NCBI GenBank assembly: GCA_020056225.1
Contig: JAGVIE010000005.1
Coordinates: 1-34,109 of the forward strand
Length of the DNA stretch: 34,109 nucleotides
Reading direction: 5' to 3'
Origin: Bacteroidota bacterium
GTDB taxonomy: Bacteria; Bacteroidota; Ignavibacteria; UBA10030; SZUA-254
In this document: positions 6,953-15,486 of the stretch, in pieces
Numbering within the stretch: the first letter of the stretch is position 1
How the letters are laid out: every line of letters starts with the position of its first letter
Notes under the pieces: model-generated
What the model was told of the DNA's origin: nothing
Seen by the model: the letters and a program-made list of their open reading frames with translations, nothing else
The model's database searches: none
Made by a program: the position numbers and the translations under genes

Positions 6953-8671
6953 TTACCTTGCTATGGATGTCCGACGAAGCACGTAAATACTCGCCTGTCC
7001 GAGAGGCAGCCATTTATCGTAAATGTACTCACGGTAAAACTCGAAGCCCCTCACGGGACCCATCGTAATCATATATCGGGTATTATTTCCGCCCCAGATA
7101 CTTTTCTGTGCTGTAATCGATTCGTTGGAATTGCACAGATACCATCCATTGAACTCAAATCCGCCATCGATCTCGTTTGGTGAAATCGATTCCTTCTCCA
7201 TCAAATTTTGTAATGCTTGCCAGCGAACTCTATTCCAACTTAAATAATCCCGCGTGCCTGTGATGCTGAAGATTGCCATGACGATCAAAATTAGTGAAAC
7301 TAAAGCCACCGCTATAAATCGTTTCTTCGTCAGGTTAGCTGTCCTTGGAACTATGATCGCAGCACAGAGAAGCGGAATAAGCGGAATCAGCCAGCGATCA
7401 AAAGGACGAGTAATGGTGATCGGCAGAAAATAAATAATACAGGCAGAGAGTATGAAAATATTAATTATCGAATCGGTGCTGTTCTTCATTTCACGACGAT
7501 TGACGTACAAATGTATTACGCGTATAACGATGTGAAAGAATAACAAACTCCCGCCAAGTATAGCAAGGACAGTAATGAGAATCCAAAAAAAAGCCGGCAG
7601 CGCTTCTACGTTTGGTAATTTGAAGAGATATATGTCGTGCAATGTAATTGGTCCGATACCGTTTTTTGTTATGATATTATCCATCTGTGGGAAAACCTTA
7701 TGCAGGATTAAAAACAAGATCGCAGAACCGGCGGCGAAAACGCCTAAAAGAATTCCACTCAATACACGCAACTTTGATTTGAGTTCAATAAACGGGGATG
7801 GCAGTAGCAGCATGAATGGTAATAAGAAGAGTCCGAGGTACTGAATAAAAATTAACATATTCCATGTCGAAATGGAAACAATAAGCTTAGGATTCCCCAG
7901 AACTTGGAACAGTGACTCAGACTGAACATTGTATAATGCCGGAAGACCTGCGTTGGATTGGAGCCAGCTATCAAACAAAAACTTTGATCCAAATCCCATG
8001 ATGAGAATGAATCCTGCCCGTACCAATGAACGACGCGAGATGCCATGTTTAGCGATTACAGCGATTGTAAATGCAACCGGGAGAAATAATCCAAGCTGCC
8101 TGCATAAAACTGCAGTGACTGTAAAACAACCTCCGATAATCAGATAAATGTTTGATTCTTTTTGTAGATAAAAGACGAAGAAGAGCAGTGCCAATACTAA
8201 AAATGCCGTGAATGGAACATCGGTCATAAAAGTGTGCGACAGTGAGAAGTAAATCGGATTAGCCGCCAGAATACATGCTCCAGTTATAGCCAGCGAACGG
8301 TTTGAACCGATCTGCCGTAACAATAGATAAGTTGCGGCAATGCCAATGAGTCCGAGTGACAATGTTGAGAATCTAAGAACTGTAAATGAGAAACCAAACG
8401 GGATGCAGAATATTGCGCCCCATAATGTTTGACTAATCAGGGGCATTGAAGTCCATGGAGTAGGATAAAATCCGCCCCTCTCAATCAGATTTTTTACTGC
8501 GATGCCATAAGACCAATCATCATTTAGAGGAAAGTCTCCACGAGGATCGACAAGTATGATGGATAAAATCCAAAAAATAGAAAGAATGGAGATGTCTATT
8601 GCAACTCCGGAGCTATTAAGCAAATCCCGGATCGGCTGAGATGTTTTAGTCGTTGATATTTCTCGCATCAT
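6953..8671 (-). CDS. GT39-like membrane glycosyltransferase (PMT/ArnT type)
   Basis: This 572-residue polytopic membrane protein has about 11-12 hydrophobic helices. The first extracytoplasmic loop contains PLNDDWSYGIAVKNLIERG; acidic residues at this place are the catalytic signature of GT39/PMT_2 enzymes, which move a sugar from a polyprenyl-phosphate donor to a protein or lipid. Further family-like segments are LGLIGIAATYLLLRQIGSN and the TDVPFTAF loop (residues ~150-160). The C-terminal ~120 residues form a soluble beta-rich domain (ESITAQKSIWGGNNTRYMI). No other cell-wall genes lie beside it, so donor and acceptor are unknown. The start is ambiguous between two adjacent Met codons. Confidence 0.75.
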   Translation of the reverse strand: MMREISTTKTSQPIRDLLNSSGVAIDISILSIFWILSIILVDPRGDFPLNDDWSYGIAVKNLIERGGFYPTPWTSMPLISQTLWGAIFCIPFGFSFTVLRFSTLSLGLIGIAATYLLLRQIGSNRSLAITGACILAANPIYFSLSHTFMTDVPFTAFLVLALLFFVFYLQKESNIYLIIGGCFTVTAVLCRQLGLFLPVAFTIAVIAKHGISRRSLVRAGFILIMGFGSKFLFDSWLQSNAGLPALYNVQSESLFQVLGNPKLIVSISTWNMLIFIQYLGLFLLPFMLLLPSPFIELKSKLRVLSGILLGVFAAGSAILFLILHKVFPQMDNIITKNGIGPITLHDIYLFKLPNVEALPAFFWILITVLAILGGSLLFFHIVIRVIHLYVNRREMKNSTDSIINIFILSACIIYFLPITITRPFDRWLIPLIPLLCAAIIVPRTANLTKKRFIAVALVSLILIVMAIFSITGTRDYLSWNRVRWQALQNLMEKESISPNEIDGGFEFNGWYLCNSNESITAQKSIWGGNNTRYMITMGPVRGFEFYREYIYDKWLPLGQASIYVLRRTSIAR

Positions 8672-8743
8672 TCGCTAAATTTAGTAATCGTTACAGCAAA
8701 ATCGAACGAAAGGAATATAAATCTTCGAGGAGAGAAAGTCAAT

Positions 8744-8786
8744 AAAAAAGCGCGAGTCTTCTTTCAGCGAAAGATGATTCGCACTT
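8744..8786 (-). terminator. Intrinsic terminator after rlmB
   Basis: On the minus strand AAGTGCGAATC pairs with GACTCGCGCTT with an inner TCTTTC/GAAAGA stem, then a run of T (complement of 8744-8749). It lies 23 bases past the rlmB stop and would end the rlmB-lgt-hisS side transcript. Confidence 0.8.
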
Positions 8787-8808
8787 CTGAATCTGCAAAT
8801 CGGGTTAC

Positions 8809-9762
8809 TCAGTCTTCTTCCGTTGAAGTATCCTCGTCGTCGGGGGCTTCTTTTATCTTTACGGCTGGAGCTTGTATCAGCTTCCCGTCTGAGAATTTAC
8901 GTTTCTTTGCGATCTCGTACATAATAATAGCACCAGAGACGGAAGCATTTAGCGACTCAATTTTGCCGAACAATGGAATCTTCACAACGAAGTCGCACTT
9001 TTCTTTAACGAGCTGGCGAATTCCTTTTCCTTCATTTCCGATGACAAGCGCTATTGGCGATGAGTAATCGATTTCCGTGTAAAGTTTATCTGCTTCGGAA
9101 TCTGTGCCTACAACCCAGATACCTTTTTGTTTCATCTCGTCGAGAGTTGCCACTATGTTAGTTACTTTGGCAACAGGGACGTGTTCGCTTGCACCGGCTG
9201 AAGTTTTCGAAACGGTTTGGTTAACTGAAGCCGCATGGTGCTTGGGGATAACCACACCATGAACGCCTGCACACTCCGCTGTGCGAATCAGCGCACCTAA
9301 ATTATGCGGGTCTTCAATTTCATCGAGGAGAAGAACAAAGGGTGCTTCACTCCGTTCTTCAGCGATTGCCAGTATATCGGTGACTTCTACATATCTTTTT
9401 GTTCCGACGATTGCAACGACACCCTGTGTAGTTGTGTCGCTGACGAGTTCGCGGAATTTTGATTTGCCGACCTCAACGCAAGGGATGCGGTTTCTTTTCG
9501 CGAGCAGTTTGATGCGTTCGATAGCAGAACCTCTTACGCCTCCGAGAATTACTACTTTCTCGATGATAGTTCCGCCCCTGAGGGCTTCCAATACAGGATT
9601 TCTTCCGGCAATAATATTTGCAGTCGGTTTTCTATCGTGGACTACACGTAATGGAGCCTGCTTCTGGTTTGACTTTTCATTCCTCGAATAAACCGGAGAA
9701 TCGCTCCTGTTGTAGTTATATATTTGTTTTCGTTTGTTGTTGTTTGGGTTTTGATAGAACAT
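8809..9762 (-). CDS. rlmB: 23S rRNA 2'-O-methyltransferase, RlmB/TrmH family (SpoU)
   Basis: This 317-residue enzyme belongs to the SpoU/TrmH (SPOUT) superfamily and probably methylates G2251 (E. coli numbering) of 23S rRNA using SAM. After a ~45-residue basic, Asn-rich tail there is a substrate-binding domain (IIAGRNPVLEALRGG to about 125), then the knotted catalytic domain with motif 1 LDEIEDPHNLGALIRTAE, motif 2 VIGNEGKGIRQL and motif 3 IPLFGKIESLNASVSGAI. The C-terminus is a charged tail ending in TSTEED. Its start lies 47 bases inside lgt; the N-terminal extension is poorly conserved, so a later start is possible. Target site is assigned by family only. Confidence 0.93.
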   Translation of the reverse strand: MFYQNPNNNKRKQIYNYNRSDSPVYSRNEKSNQKQAPLRVVHDRKPTANIIAGRNPVLEALRGGTIIEKVVILGGVRGSAIERIKLLAKRNRIPCVEVGKSKFRELVSDTTTQGVVAIVGTKRYVEVTDILAIAEERSEAPFVLLLDEIEDPHNLGALIRTAECAGVHGVVIPKHHAASVNQTVSKTSAGASEHVPVAKVTNIVATLDEMKQKGIWVVGTDSEADKLYTEIDYSSPIALVIGNEGKGIRQLVKEKCDFVVKIPLFGKIESLNASVSGAIIMYEIAKKRKFSDGKLIQAPAVKIKEAPDDEDTSTEED

Positions 9763-10549
9763 TTAATCCGCCAATTCCAATAATTATTAAGATGATTGAT
9801 ATTAATTGTGCTTCTGAAAATCCGAAAAGCAATCGTGGATTCAACCGGATAGCCTCGACGGCGAAACGCGCGATCCCGTAGAACAATAGATAGATCATAA
9901 ACAGTTTCCCGTCGATGTAATCGTTCTTCCGGAGTCTCCACAATATTGAGAACAAAATAATTGCTAAAATAAATTCATAGATCGGTGTCGGGTGTACAGA
10001 AATCGTATCAGGGACAATGCCGTTTACACCATATTTTTGCACAATATCCGGAAAATCCCTGAAAGCGAGCGATGGGGGGTAAGTTCCGTTGGAATAAACG
10101 GCGCCCCATGGCAGGCTTGTCGGCAATCCGTAATCTCCATCTCCCGATAAATGGCACCCAATCCGTGCCACACCGTACCCGATCATCAGGCTTGGAGCCG
10201 CGGCATCGCAGATACGAAGAAATGGAATTTTTTTCTTCCGGGCATATATCCATATTGCAAATGTGGCAAAGAAAAAACCTCCATACCAGGTTAAGCCGCC
10301 CGGCGAAAAAGCTTCTTTCAACGGATTCTGGGTGAAGTGGCTCCAATCTTCTATCAGAAAAAGAATTTTTGAACCAGCAATTCCAAAAATAAGCGCAAAG
10401 AGCGTGATGGTACTGCCCAGATTGGGATTATATCCTTTGCGGTTTAGCTCATTTGTGAGTAACCAACTTCCGACAATAAAGCCGATTGCCATCATTAAGC
10501 CGAAGCTGTGTACGGTGAACGGTCCTATTTTAAAAAGGTCAGGATACAT
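9716..10549 (-). CDS. lgt: Prolipoprotein diacylglyceryl transferase (Lgt)
   Basis: This 277-residue inner-membrane enzyme moves diacylglycerol from phosphatidylglycerol to the lipobox Cys of prolipoproteins (EC 2.5.1.145). It has seven or so membrane segments, HSFGLMMAIGF near residue 14, the PGGLTWYGGF loop, and HPTPIYE near 185. The family signature normally reads GRxGNFxNxE; here it is GVARIGCHLSGDGDYG, so the core Arg-Ile-Gly is kept but the Asn/Glu positions differ. Similar variants occur in other FCB bacteria as far as I recall. It overlaps rlmB by 47 bases. The lipoprotein at 5490-6104 would be one of its substrates. Confidence 0.93.
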   Translation of the reverse strand: MYPDLFKIGPFTVHSFGLMMAIGFIVGSWLLTNELNRKGYNPNLGSTITLFALIFGIAGSKILFLIEDWSHFTQNPLKEAFSPGGLTWYGGFFFATFAIWIYARKKKIPFLRICDAAAPSLMIGYGVARIGCHLSGDGDYGLPTSLPWGAVYSNGTYPPSLAFRDFPDIVQKYGVNGIVPDTISVHPTPIYEFILAIILFSILWRLRKNDYIDGKLFMIYLLFYGIARFAVEAIRLNPRLLFGFSEAQLISIILIIIGIGGLNVLSKPKQQQTKTNI

Positions 10550-10581
10550 TTATTATTAGATTAGGGATGGGAGTTATAAGT

Positions 10582-11001
10582 TTATTTTTCATACCACTCG
10601 ACTTCTTTTGTTACTATTTCTACAAATTTCTTTTCAGGGATTTTTTTCAATCGTATTTCATTATTTGAAATGTGGACCGAAAATAAGTTCTCATCTTTTC
10701 CATGTTTCGATACGATAACATTGTATGTACCGTGAAGACCGTCGTATTCGGTTTTGAACACCGCCGGACCTGTTCCGGGCAGTGACACCTGAGGCGCACG
10801 GAGTCCGCGTATAGTAAATTTGAGCGTCCGGTCGGTACATTCAGGTTCGACTACAATATCGTAACGAAAGTTTGTAAACTCAACCATTGTCCGTAGCGCA
10901 ACGAGCGTTACAATTTTCCTTTCGCGCTCTTTCAGCTTCGGTGTAATAAGTAAGCGATATTCAATCGGAACAACCGGTTTAATCCTTTTTCCCCGGTTCA
11001 T
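10582..11001 (-). CDS. Hypothetical protein (139 aa) overlapping hisS
   Basis: This soluble, beta-rich 139-residue protein starts at an ATG preceded by AAGGCAAGG inside the end of hisS; the overlap with hisS is 23 bases, so they are probably translated together. Features include a run of alternating hydrophobic residues (EYRLLITPKL), RTLKFTIRGLRAPQVS and the tail FVEIVTKEVEWYEK. No signal peptide or known motif is visible. The position next to hisS and lgt says only that it belongs to this housekeeping operon. Confidence 0.7.
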   Translation of the reverse strand: MNRGKRIKPVVPIEYRLLITPKLKERERKIVTLVALRTMVEFTNFRYDIVVEPECTDRTLKFTIRGLRAPQVSLPGTGPAVFKTEYDGLHGTYNVIVSKHGKDENLFSVHISNNEIRLKKIPEKKFVEIVTKEVEWYEK

Positions 11002-12265
11002 CCTTGCCTTCCTGATACTGAAAATGATTTACAAGATCTTTTATCATTACAATTGTTTGATTGCCTGTCTTCATATTTTTAACGGACACGTGACCGTTTC
11101 GTAGTTCGTTTTCTCCGATGATAATTACGAATTCTGCCTTTTGTCTGTCGGCTTCTCTCATCTGAGATTTGAGGCTTCGTTCTAGAAAATCGATCTCACA
11201 CGATATGCCGCTTTGCCGGAATGTCATCGCTTGTGTTATTGCCCAGTCTTTGCCGGCGCTATCTGCGGCGGCGATGAATATTTTCGGACTGAACTGCTCA
11301 CCTGAAAAAAGATTCTGTTTTTCCATTGCCATCAAAGCTCGTTCGATACCAGCGGCGAAACCAACGGATGGTGTTTGTTTGCCATCGAGTTCCTTTACCA
11401 GCAAATCGTATCTTCCGCCGCCAGTGAGAGCATCTTGCGATCCTAAATCGTTACTGACAATCTCGTATGCGGTCTTCGTGTAATAATCGAGTCCGCGAAC
11501 TATTCTACCGTCGATCTGATATTCAATATTCAACGATGTCAATATTGATCGTAGCTGACTAAAATGTGAAGAACATTCTTCGCAAAGATGATCCTTCATA
11601 AGCGGAGCGTCGTTGGTGAGGGCGCGATCGTTTTCATCTTTTGAATCGAGAATCCGAAGAGGATTCTGTCCGAAACGTTTTCGGCTTTCTTCAGAAAGTT
11701 TGTCATAAACGCTCTGCAAATGTTTTGTCAGTTTGTCTTTATACGAGGGCCTGCATTGTTCACATCCGACAGAGTTAATTTTTATTTCGAAATTCTTAAT
11801 ACCTAACGCCTTATAGATTTCGGCAGAGAGCACGATAATTTCCGCATCGATATAAGGATGTGAAGCCCCGATAGCTTCAGCGCCAAACTGATGAAACTGT
11901 CTGAGTCTTCCTGCCTGTGGTCGTTCCTGCCTGAACATCGGCGCGATGTAGTACACTTTTACCAACGGCTGCTGTTCGCCAAGATTGTTTTGGATGAATG
12001 AGCGCATGACTGCGGCAGTCATTTCCGGTTTGAGCGTCAAGCTTGAACCGCTTCGATCCAGAAAAGTATACATTTCCTTTCCGACAATATCGGTGAGTTC
12101 ACCGATACCGCGCGCGAAAAGAGCCGTCTCTTCAAAAACGGGCGTGCGGATTTCACGATAATTGAATGCATGCATTACCGACCGGATTGTCTGCTCGACA
12201 AACTGCCATCGGTAACTTTCATCCGGTAGAATATCTTTTGTACCTTTAATGGATTTGAATTTCAA
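10979..12265 (-). CDS. hisS: Histidyl-tRNA synthetase
   Basis: This class II aminoacyl-tRNA synthetase of 428 residues charges tRNA-His (EC 6.1.1.21). It shows the N-terminal KGTKDILPDES, motif 2 (YYIAPMFRQERPQAGRLRQF then HQFGAEAIG), the His-specific GLDYYTKTAYEI and GGRYDLLVKELDG, and motif 3 SVGFAAGIERALMAM. The anticodon-binding domain follows from about residue 325 (PKIFIAAADSAGKDWA). The start is a TTG, supported by GGAG six bases upstream (minus strand CTGGAGCAACATTG) and by conserved sequence beginning immediately after. Length is normal for the family. Confidence 0.97.
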   Translation of the reverse strand: MKFKSIKGTKDILPDESYRWQFVEQTIRSVMHAFNYREIRTPVFEETALFARGIGELTDIVGKEMYTFLDRSGSSLTLKPEMTAAVMRSFIQNNLGEQQPLVKVYYIAPMFRQERPQAGRLRQFHQFGAEAIGASHPYIDAEIIVLSAEIYKALGIKNFEIKINSVGCEQCRPSYKDKLTKHLQSVYDKLSEESRKRFGQNPLRILDSKDENDRALTNDAPLMKDHLCEECSSHFSQLRSILTSLNIEYQIDGRIVRGLDYYTKTAYEIVSNDLGSQDALTGGGRYDLLVKELDGKQTPSVGFAAGIERALMAMEKQNLFSGEQFSPKIFIAAADSAGKDWAITQAMTFRQSGISCEIDFLERSLKSQMREADRQKAEFVIIIGENELRNGHVSVKNMKTGNQTIVMIKDLVNHFQYQEGKDEPGKKD

Positions 12266-12323
12266 TGTTGCTCCAGAAAACGTTTCATTTTGGGTGTAAA
12301 CGTCGGAATGGAAAATTTATTTG

Positions 12324-12348
12324 ATTCCGAAATCTTACATTTCGGAAT
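12324..12348 (-). terminator. Perfect hairpin at the end of the EIIA gene, possible terminator
   Basis: ATTCCGAAAT (12324-12333) and ATTTCGGAAT (12339-12348) form a perfect 10-bp stem with a 5-base loop that includes the stop codon of the PTS EIIA-like gene. The minus strand continues with a mixed A/T stretch, not a clean U-run, so termination is plausible but weak. Confidence 0.45.
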
Positions 12349-12805
12349 AATTTGCTTCTTCTTGTTTGAATGTTGAAATAATTTCTTGCGGTGTTTTTGC
12401 ATCTAACAATTTATTCCGGAATTCTTCTTTATTCATCAGTCTCGATATACGACTGAGCAATTTGATATGAGGACCGACGAGGTTTTCTTTCCCGACCAAA
12501 AGAAACACAAGGCGAACCGGTTTTTCATCGAGCGATTGATAGGGGATTGGTTGAGCAGTCACTCCGAACGCAGCAACGATATCCGATACCGCGTCTGTTT
12601 TTCCATGCGGGACTGCAAAACCGTTGCCAACGCCGGTCGACATGATTTTTTCCCGCTCGAAAATGGCGGTACGTACTTTATCTTTATCGAGTACCTTTGG
12701 AGATTGAGCAACGAGGTTTATCAAACCATCGATGATTTCTTCTTTTTCGTTCCCCGGAAGATTCGTTATTACTAATTTTTCGTCAAGAATATCGCTGATC
12801 TTCAT
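12335..12805 (-). CDS. PTS EIIA-like protein (fructose/PtsN type)
   Basis: This is a 156-residue single-domain PTS EIIA of the mannitol/fructose class (PF00359-like). The phosphorylated His lies in GNGFAVPHGKTDAV. Further family features are ISDILDEKLV at the N-terminus, FEREKIMSTGVG, and PVRLVFLLVGKEN before GPHIKLLSRISRLM. The ATG at 12805 opens with the conserved MKISDIL, and GGAG lies 12 bases upstream; the frame could also begin at a TTG at 12838. No EIIB/EIIC permease is near, which suggests a regulatory role of the PtsN kind instead of sugar uptake. It precedes hisS on the same strand. Confidence 0.9.
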   Translation of the reverse strand: MKISDILDEKLVITNLPGNEKEEIIDGLINLVAQSPKVLDKDKVRTAIFEREKIMSTGVGNGFAVPHGKTDAVSDIVAAFGVTAQPIPYQSLDEKPVRLVFLLVGKENLVGPHIKLLSRISRLMNKEEFRNKLLDAKTPQEIISTFKQEEANYSEM

Positions 12806-13005
12806 TCTATCAATACACTCCTGAAAATGCGGAGCCAAAATAACACTGTTATTATAACCGCTTGTATGATAATTGCAAGATAAGATGCTTTTTAAGTTGT
12901 TTTAAATTTAACGAAAAAAAGTTTCCTATGCAACCAAATAATATTTTAGTGACTATAGTTATACAATTATCTATCATACTTCCTCAGTCGTCAAGATGCC
13001 ATCTG

Positions 13006-13773
13006 TTAAGCCTTAACGGTCGGCGTCATCTTCTTATTCATCAAACTAGCGGCAAACCCAGCCCCGAATCCGTTATCTATATTTACCACTGTTATCCCGC
13101 TCGCGCACGAGTTCAACATGGCAAGAAGCGCGGCGATTCCTTTGAAACTAGCGCCATATCCGATCGATGTCGGGACGGCAATTACGGGCACGTCTACCAT
13201 TCCACCCACAACACTCGGAAGCGCTCCTTCCATTCCTGCAACTACAATGATGACATTGGCTTTCATCAATTTTTCAGAATGCGATAGTAATCTATGAATA
13301 CCCGCAACGCCGACATCGTACAATTTCTCTATATTATTTCCGAACATTGCGGCAGTAATTGCGGCTTCTTCTGCCACGGATATGTCGGATGTTCCCGCAG
13401 TCAACACAAGGATTGTTCCGTCGTATAAGATTTTTTTCGGCTCGTTTGCAGTGATCACACGTGCGAACTCATGATAGTGAGCATAACGAATTTTTTGCTT
13501 AACTGCTTTGAAATGTTCAGATGTTGCTCGTGTTGCAAGCAGAGGCTCCGAACGTTTAAAGATTCTCGAAGCAATCTCAGCAACTTGTTGCGGCGTTTTT
13601 CCCTCACATAAAATCACTTCCGGGAATCCCTGTCGTAATTGCCTGTGATGATCTACGTTGGCAAAGCCGAGAGATTCAAAACGTAAGGATGTAAACTTAT
13701 CGATGATCTGCTGTTCACTCAGTTTTCCGCGTTTGTACTGTTGTAAGAATTGTTTCAATTCTTCCTTGGTCAT
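13006..13773 (-). CDS. larB: LarB: pyridinium-3,5-biscarboxylic acid mononucleotide synthase
   Basis: This 255-residue enzyme belongs to the AIR-carboxylase-like family. LarB carboxylates and hydrolyses nicotinate adenine dinucleotide to make P2CMN, the first step of the nickel-pincer nucleotide cofactor of lactate racemase (EC 2.5.1.143). Features are the N-terminal basic helical region, DHHRQLRQGFPEVILCEGKT (residues ~41-60), ILVLTAGTSDISVAEEA, and VVAGMEGALPSVVGGMVDVP, which resembles the PurE active site. GAGG precedes the ATG. Neither larC, larE nor larA is in the window. It is divergent from plsY, 132 bases away. Confidence 0.92.
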   Translation of the reverse strand: MTKEELKQFLQQYKRGKLSEQQIIDKFTSLRFESLGFANVDHHRQLRQGFPEVILCEGKTPQQVAEIASRIFKRSEPLLATRATSEHFKAVKQKIRYAHYHEFARVITANEPKKILYDGTILVLTAGTSDISVAEEAAITAAMFGNNIEKLYDVGVAGIHRLLSHSEKLMKANVIIVVAGMEGALPSVVGGMVDVPVIAVPTSIGYGASFKGIAALLAMLNSCASGITVVNIDNGFGAGFAASLMNKKMTPTVKA

Positions 13774-13905
13774 CTATGACCTCATTCGAAATTTAAGAAG
13801 GATGTAATGTGAAGGAAAATATAACCGTTTTTCAATGGAGATGCAAACAGTTCCCTTGTTTGTTTAGGTGTTTTTTTGTATTTTGGATGAGTAAAATACA
13901 AAATA

Positions 13906-14562
13906 ATGATTGGGTCCGAGTTGTTAAACTACACCATTAGCCTCTTACTCGGGTATCTCCTTGGTTCTTTCCCGACTGCATATATTCTGGTAACACAGAA
14001 AGATCAGATCGACATTCGTCAGGCGGGAAGCGGCAATATCGGGGCAAGGAACGCCATGGAAGTTTCAGGTTCAAAACTTGTCGGTTTGATTGTACTGATT
14101 GTCGATGTAATTAAGGGCAGTGGCGCTGTGATTCTAAGTTCACAATTACTCGATTATAATTTTTGGATGATGGCATCCGGAGGAATCGGCGCCGTGATCG
14201 GACATAATTATTCGATCTGGATGAGATTCAAAGGCGGGCGCGGTCTTGCAACAACGGCAGGAGTTATGATTTTATTGGGGTGGATATATATTTTAATCTG
14301 GTTAATTCTATATTTTATCGCTCAACAATTTTCCAAACATATCCATCTCTCAAGTGTTGTAGCATCAATACTGGGTCCATTTGTATTATTCTTAATCCCG
14401 GAACCGATCTTGAAGTCAATGTTATTTTTTTCACATAGAGCATCGGATGTTATAATTATAGGTACGATTTTCAGTTTTATGATTTTACTGCGTCATATCG
14501 AGTCGATGAAAAAATTACTTTTTGAGACAAAAAAATATCCTAATGAAATCGACACCGTTTGA
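13906..14562 (+). CDS. plsY: Acyl-phosphate:glycerol-3-phosphate acyltransferase PlsY
   Basis: This 218-residue inner-membrane enzyme makes lysophosphatidic acid from acyl-phosphate and glycerol-3-phosphate (EC 2.3.1.275). Motifs: GYLLGSFPTAYI near residue 17, IRQAGSGNIGARNAM near 37-51, and VIGHNYSIWMRFKGGRGLAT near 98-117, matching the three conserved cytoplasmic-side loops. Five or so membrane helices. It is divergent from larB, so a promoter must lie in the AT-rich 13774-13905 gap; no clean boxes were found. Its 3' end overlaps the following transketolase gene by 20 bases. Confidence 0.95.
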   Translation: MIGSELLNYTISLLLGYLLGSFPTAYILVTQKDQIDIRQAGSGNIGARNAMEVSGSKLVGLIVLIVDVIKGSGAVILSSQLLDYNFWMMASGGIGAVIGHNYSIWMRFKGGRGLATTAGVMILLGWIYILIWLILYFIAQQFSKHIHLSSVVASILGPFVLFLIPEPILKSMLFFSHRASDVIIIGTIFSFMILLRHIESMKKLLFETKKYPNEIDTV

Positions 14563-15418
14563 TATAATTGAATTGAAAGAAATGGCGAGGCAAATTCGCC
14601 GCGATGTAATCAAGATGCTGATGATTTCTAAGTCGGGTCATTCAGGCGGTCCGCTTGGGTTAGCCGATGTTTTTACGAGTCTTTATTTTCATCTTCTCAA
14701 AATCGATCCGCAAAATCCGAAATGGGAAGGTCGGGATTATTTTTTCCTTTCTGCCGGACACCTTTGCCCAGCCTGGTACGCTACGCTTGCACGCAGTGGA
14801 TATCTGCCATTAAGCGAGCTGACAACTCTAAGAAAAATAAACGGACGATTGCAAGGTCATCCGGCGCCAGCCCATACGCACGGTGTTCCCGGGGTCGAGA
14901 TCGCTTCCGGTGCATTAGGACAGGGTTTATCCACCGCTGTTGGTTGTGCTCTCGGACTTCGGCTTGATAAAAAATCTAATCGTGTTTACGTTATCTTAGG
15001 TGACGGTGAATTGGATGAAGGGCAGAATTGGGAAGCTATGATGACTGCGGGTCATCATAAAGTCGATAATCTAATTGCCATCGTAGATAGAAATCATTGC
15101 CAGATAGACGGACGCACGGATAATGTGATGGAGCTTGAGCCGCTGGCGGAAAAATGGAAAGCTTTCAACTGGCATGTGCTGGATTGCGACGGAAATGACA
15201 TCGAACAGTTTATTTCGACTATAAAACAAGCACAGAGTTTAAAAGGTAAACCGATAGTTCTGATTACTCATACGTTCATGGGTAAAGGCGTTTCATTTAT
15301 GGAGGATGATTATAAGTGGCACGGCATGCCGCCAAACGAAGAGCAGGGAAAGCGGGCACTAAGAGAACTGACTCCAACGAAGTATGGAGATTTTATCGAG
15401 TTTGAGTGGGAAAAATGA
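14543..15418 (+). CDS. tktA: Transketolase, N-terminal subunit
   Basis: This 291-residue subunit is the thiamine-diphosphate-binding half of a split transketolase (EC 2.2.1.1), pentose phosphate/Calvin-type sugar rearrangement. It shows KSGHSGGPLGLADVF, LSAGHLCPAWYATL and the ThDP motif starting GDGELDEGQNWEAMM with N in DRNHCQIDGRT. The start is taken as ATG 14543, which overlaps plsY by 20 bases; no good Shine-Dalgarno is seen for any candidate start. ATG 14582 is an alternative. The partner subunit follows after a 68-base gap that contains a repeat. Confidence 0.93.
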   Translation: MKSTPFDIIELKEMARQIRRDVIKMLMISKSGHSGGPLGLADVFTSLYFHLLKIDPQNPKWEGRDYFFLSAGHLCPAWYATLARSGYLPLSELTTLRKINGRLQGHPAPAHTHGVPGVEIASGALGQGLSTAVGCALGLRLDKKSNRVYVILGDGELDEGQNWEAMMTAGHHKVDNLIAIVDRNHCQIDGRTDNVMELEPLAEKWKAFNWHVLDCDGNDIEQFISTIKQAQSLKGKPIVLITHTFMGKGVSFMEDDYKWHGMPPNEEQGKRALRELTPTKYGDFIEFEWEK

Positions 15419-15420
15419 AA

Positions 15421-15459
15421 CCCTCACCCTATAATCCCTATCCCAAATTGGGAGAGGGT
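15421..15459. repeat. Short CCCTCACCCT-type intergenic repeat
   Basis: The gap between the two transketolase genes holds CCCTCACCCTATAATCCCTA running into an imperfect hairpin CCCTATCCCA/TTGGGAGAGGG. CCCTCACCC...GGGAGAGGG sequences of this kind are common dispersed intergenic repeats in many bacteria. It occupies nearly the whole gap of an otherwise coupled pair and could tune the ratio of the two subunits. Confidence 0.55.
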
Positions 15460-15486
15460 TATGAACAAATATAAAAGAAAATAATT

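Noticed and set aside
12862-13287. 141-residue plus-strand ORF opposite larB
   Set aside because: More than half lies antisense to larB, and the remainder is AT-rich intergenic sequence with no ribosome-binding site.
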